A stretch of 12,196 bases of DNA, from contig MFAZ01000006.1 in assembly GCA_001776335.1 (NCBI GenBank), positions 1-12,196 on the forward strand, written 5' to 3'. The position numbers and the translations under genes were made by a program. This stretch comes from Candidatus Curtissbacteria bacterium RIFCSPHIGHO2_01_FULL_41_11. Lineage in GTDB: Bacteria > Patescibacteriota > Microgenomatia > Curtissbacterales > GWA2-41-24. The notes below the pieces were generated by a model, which searched no databases, was not told the origin of the DNA, and saw nothing but the letters and a program-made list of their open reading frames with translations. Positions 12,183-12,196 of this stretch are shown here, piece by piece; the first letter of the stretch is position 1; the number at the start of each line of letters is the position of its first letter.

Positions 12183-12196
12183 CCGATTTGACAAAA
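12179..12196 (+). CDS. Start of a gene overlapping purF (partial)
   Basis: ATG 12179 overlaps the purF stop as ATGA, a typical coupled-gene junction. The frame is open to the window edge, encoding MTDLTK. Six residues cannot identify the product. Another purine gene would fit the position, but this is not shown. Confidence 0.4.

Noticed and set aside
1..12196. Recoding of TGA as glycine, as in some CPR lineages
   Set aside because: purF ends at TGA 12180 at the expected protein length, in an ATGA overlap with the next gene, and no family alignment needs read-through of TGA.

Overview
The window looks like a chromosomal segment from a Candidate Phyla Radiation (Patescibacteria) bacterium, most likely of the Microgenomates side. 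This is inference. It rests on the DUF4012 protein beside a small polyprenyl-phosphate sugar transferase, compact Lys/AAA-rich genes, A+T-rich spacers with few Shine-Dalgarno sites, and short or remodelled versions of housekeeping proteins (RecO, GlyRS, PurF). Every gene I accept is on the + strand, and TGA is used as a stop, so the code is standard.

Layout. (1) 1-62: the last codons of an unidentified gene. (2) 63-2807: an accessory stretch with a REP-like hairpin (103-146) and four genes of no recognised family (347-718, 727-1083, 1232-2122, 2252-2650). Three of them have a two-part promoter candidate and the fourth a perfect -10. The last encodes a small two-helix membrane protein. (3) 2808-7616: a surface-glycan cassette of GT4 glycosyltransferase, mannose-1-phosphate guanylyltransferase, PglC-sized sugar-1-phosphate transferase and a membrane-anchored DUF4012 protein. 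Together these could make GDP-mannose, load a sugar phosphate onto the lipid carrier, extend it, and handle the product outside the membrane. (4) 7688-9191: recO, overlapped by a gene for an N-terminally anchored exported protein. (5) 9214-10539: alpha2-type glycyl-tRNA synthetase. (6) 10623-12182: a PurF-type amidophosphoribosyltransferase with propeptide and Fe-S cysteines, then the first codons of another gene overlapping it by ATGA.

Two patterns stand out. First, several genes have a -10 box ending only 6-9 nt before the start codon, which predicts leaderless mRNAs; for GT4, RecO and GlyRS the start is independently fixed by the protein family. Second, tandem repeats with a 7-bp period but different unit sequences occur at four places: three directly before start codons and one in frame inside glyQS. 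The same glyQS gene also carries a perfect 16-bp palindrome at its zinc-binding loop. I found no tRNA, rRNA, CRISPR array, transposase or integrase.
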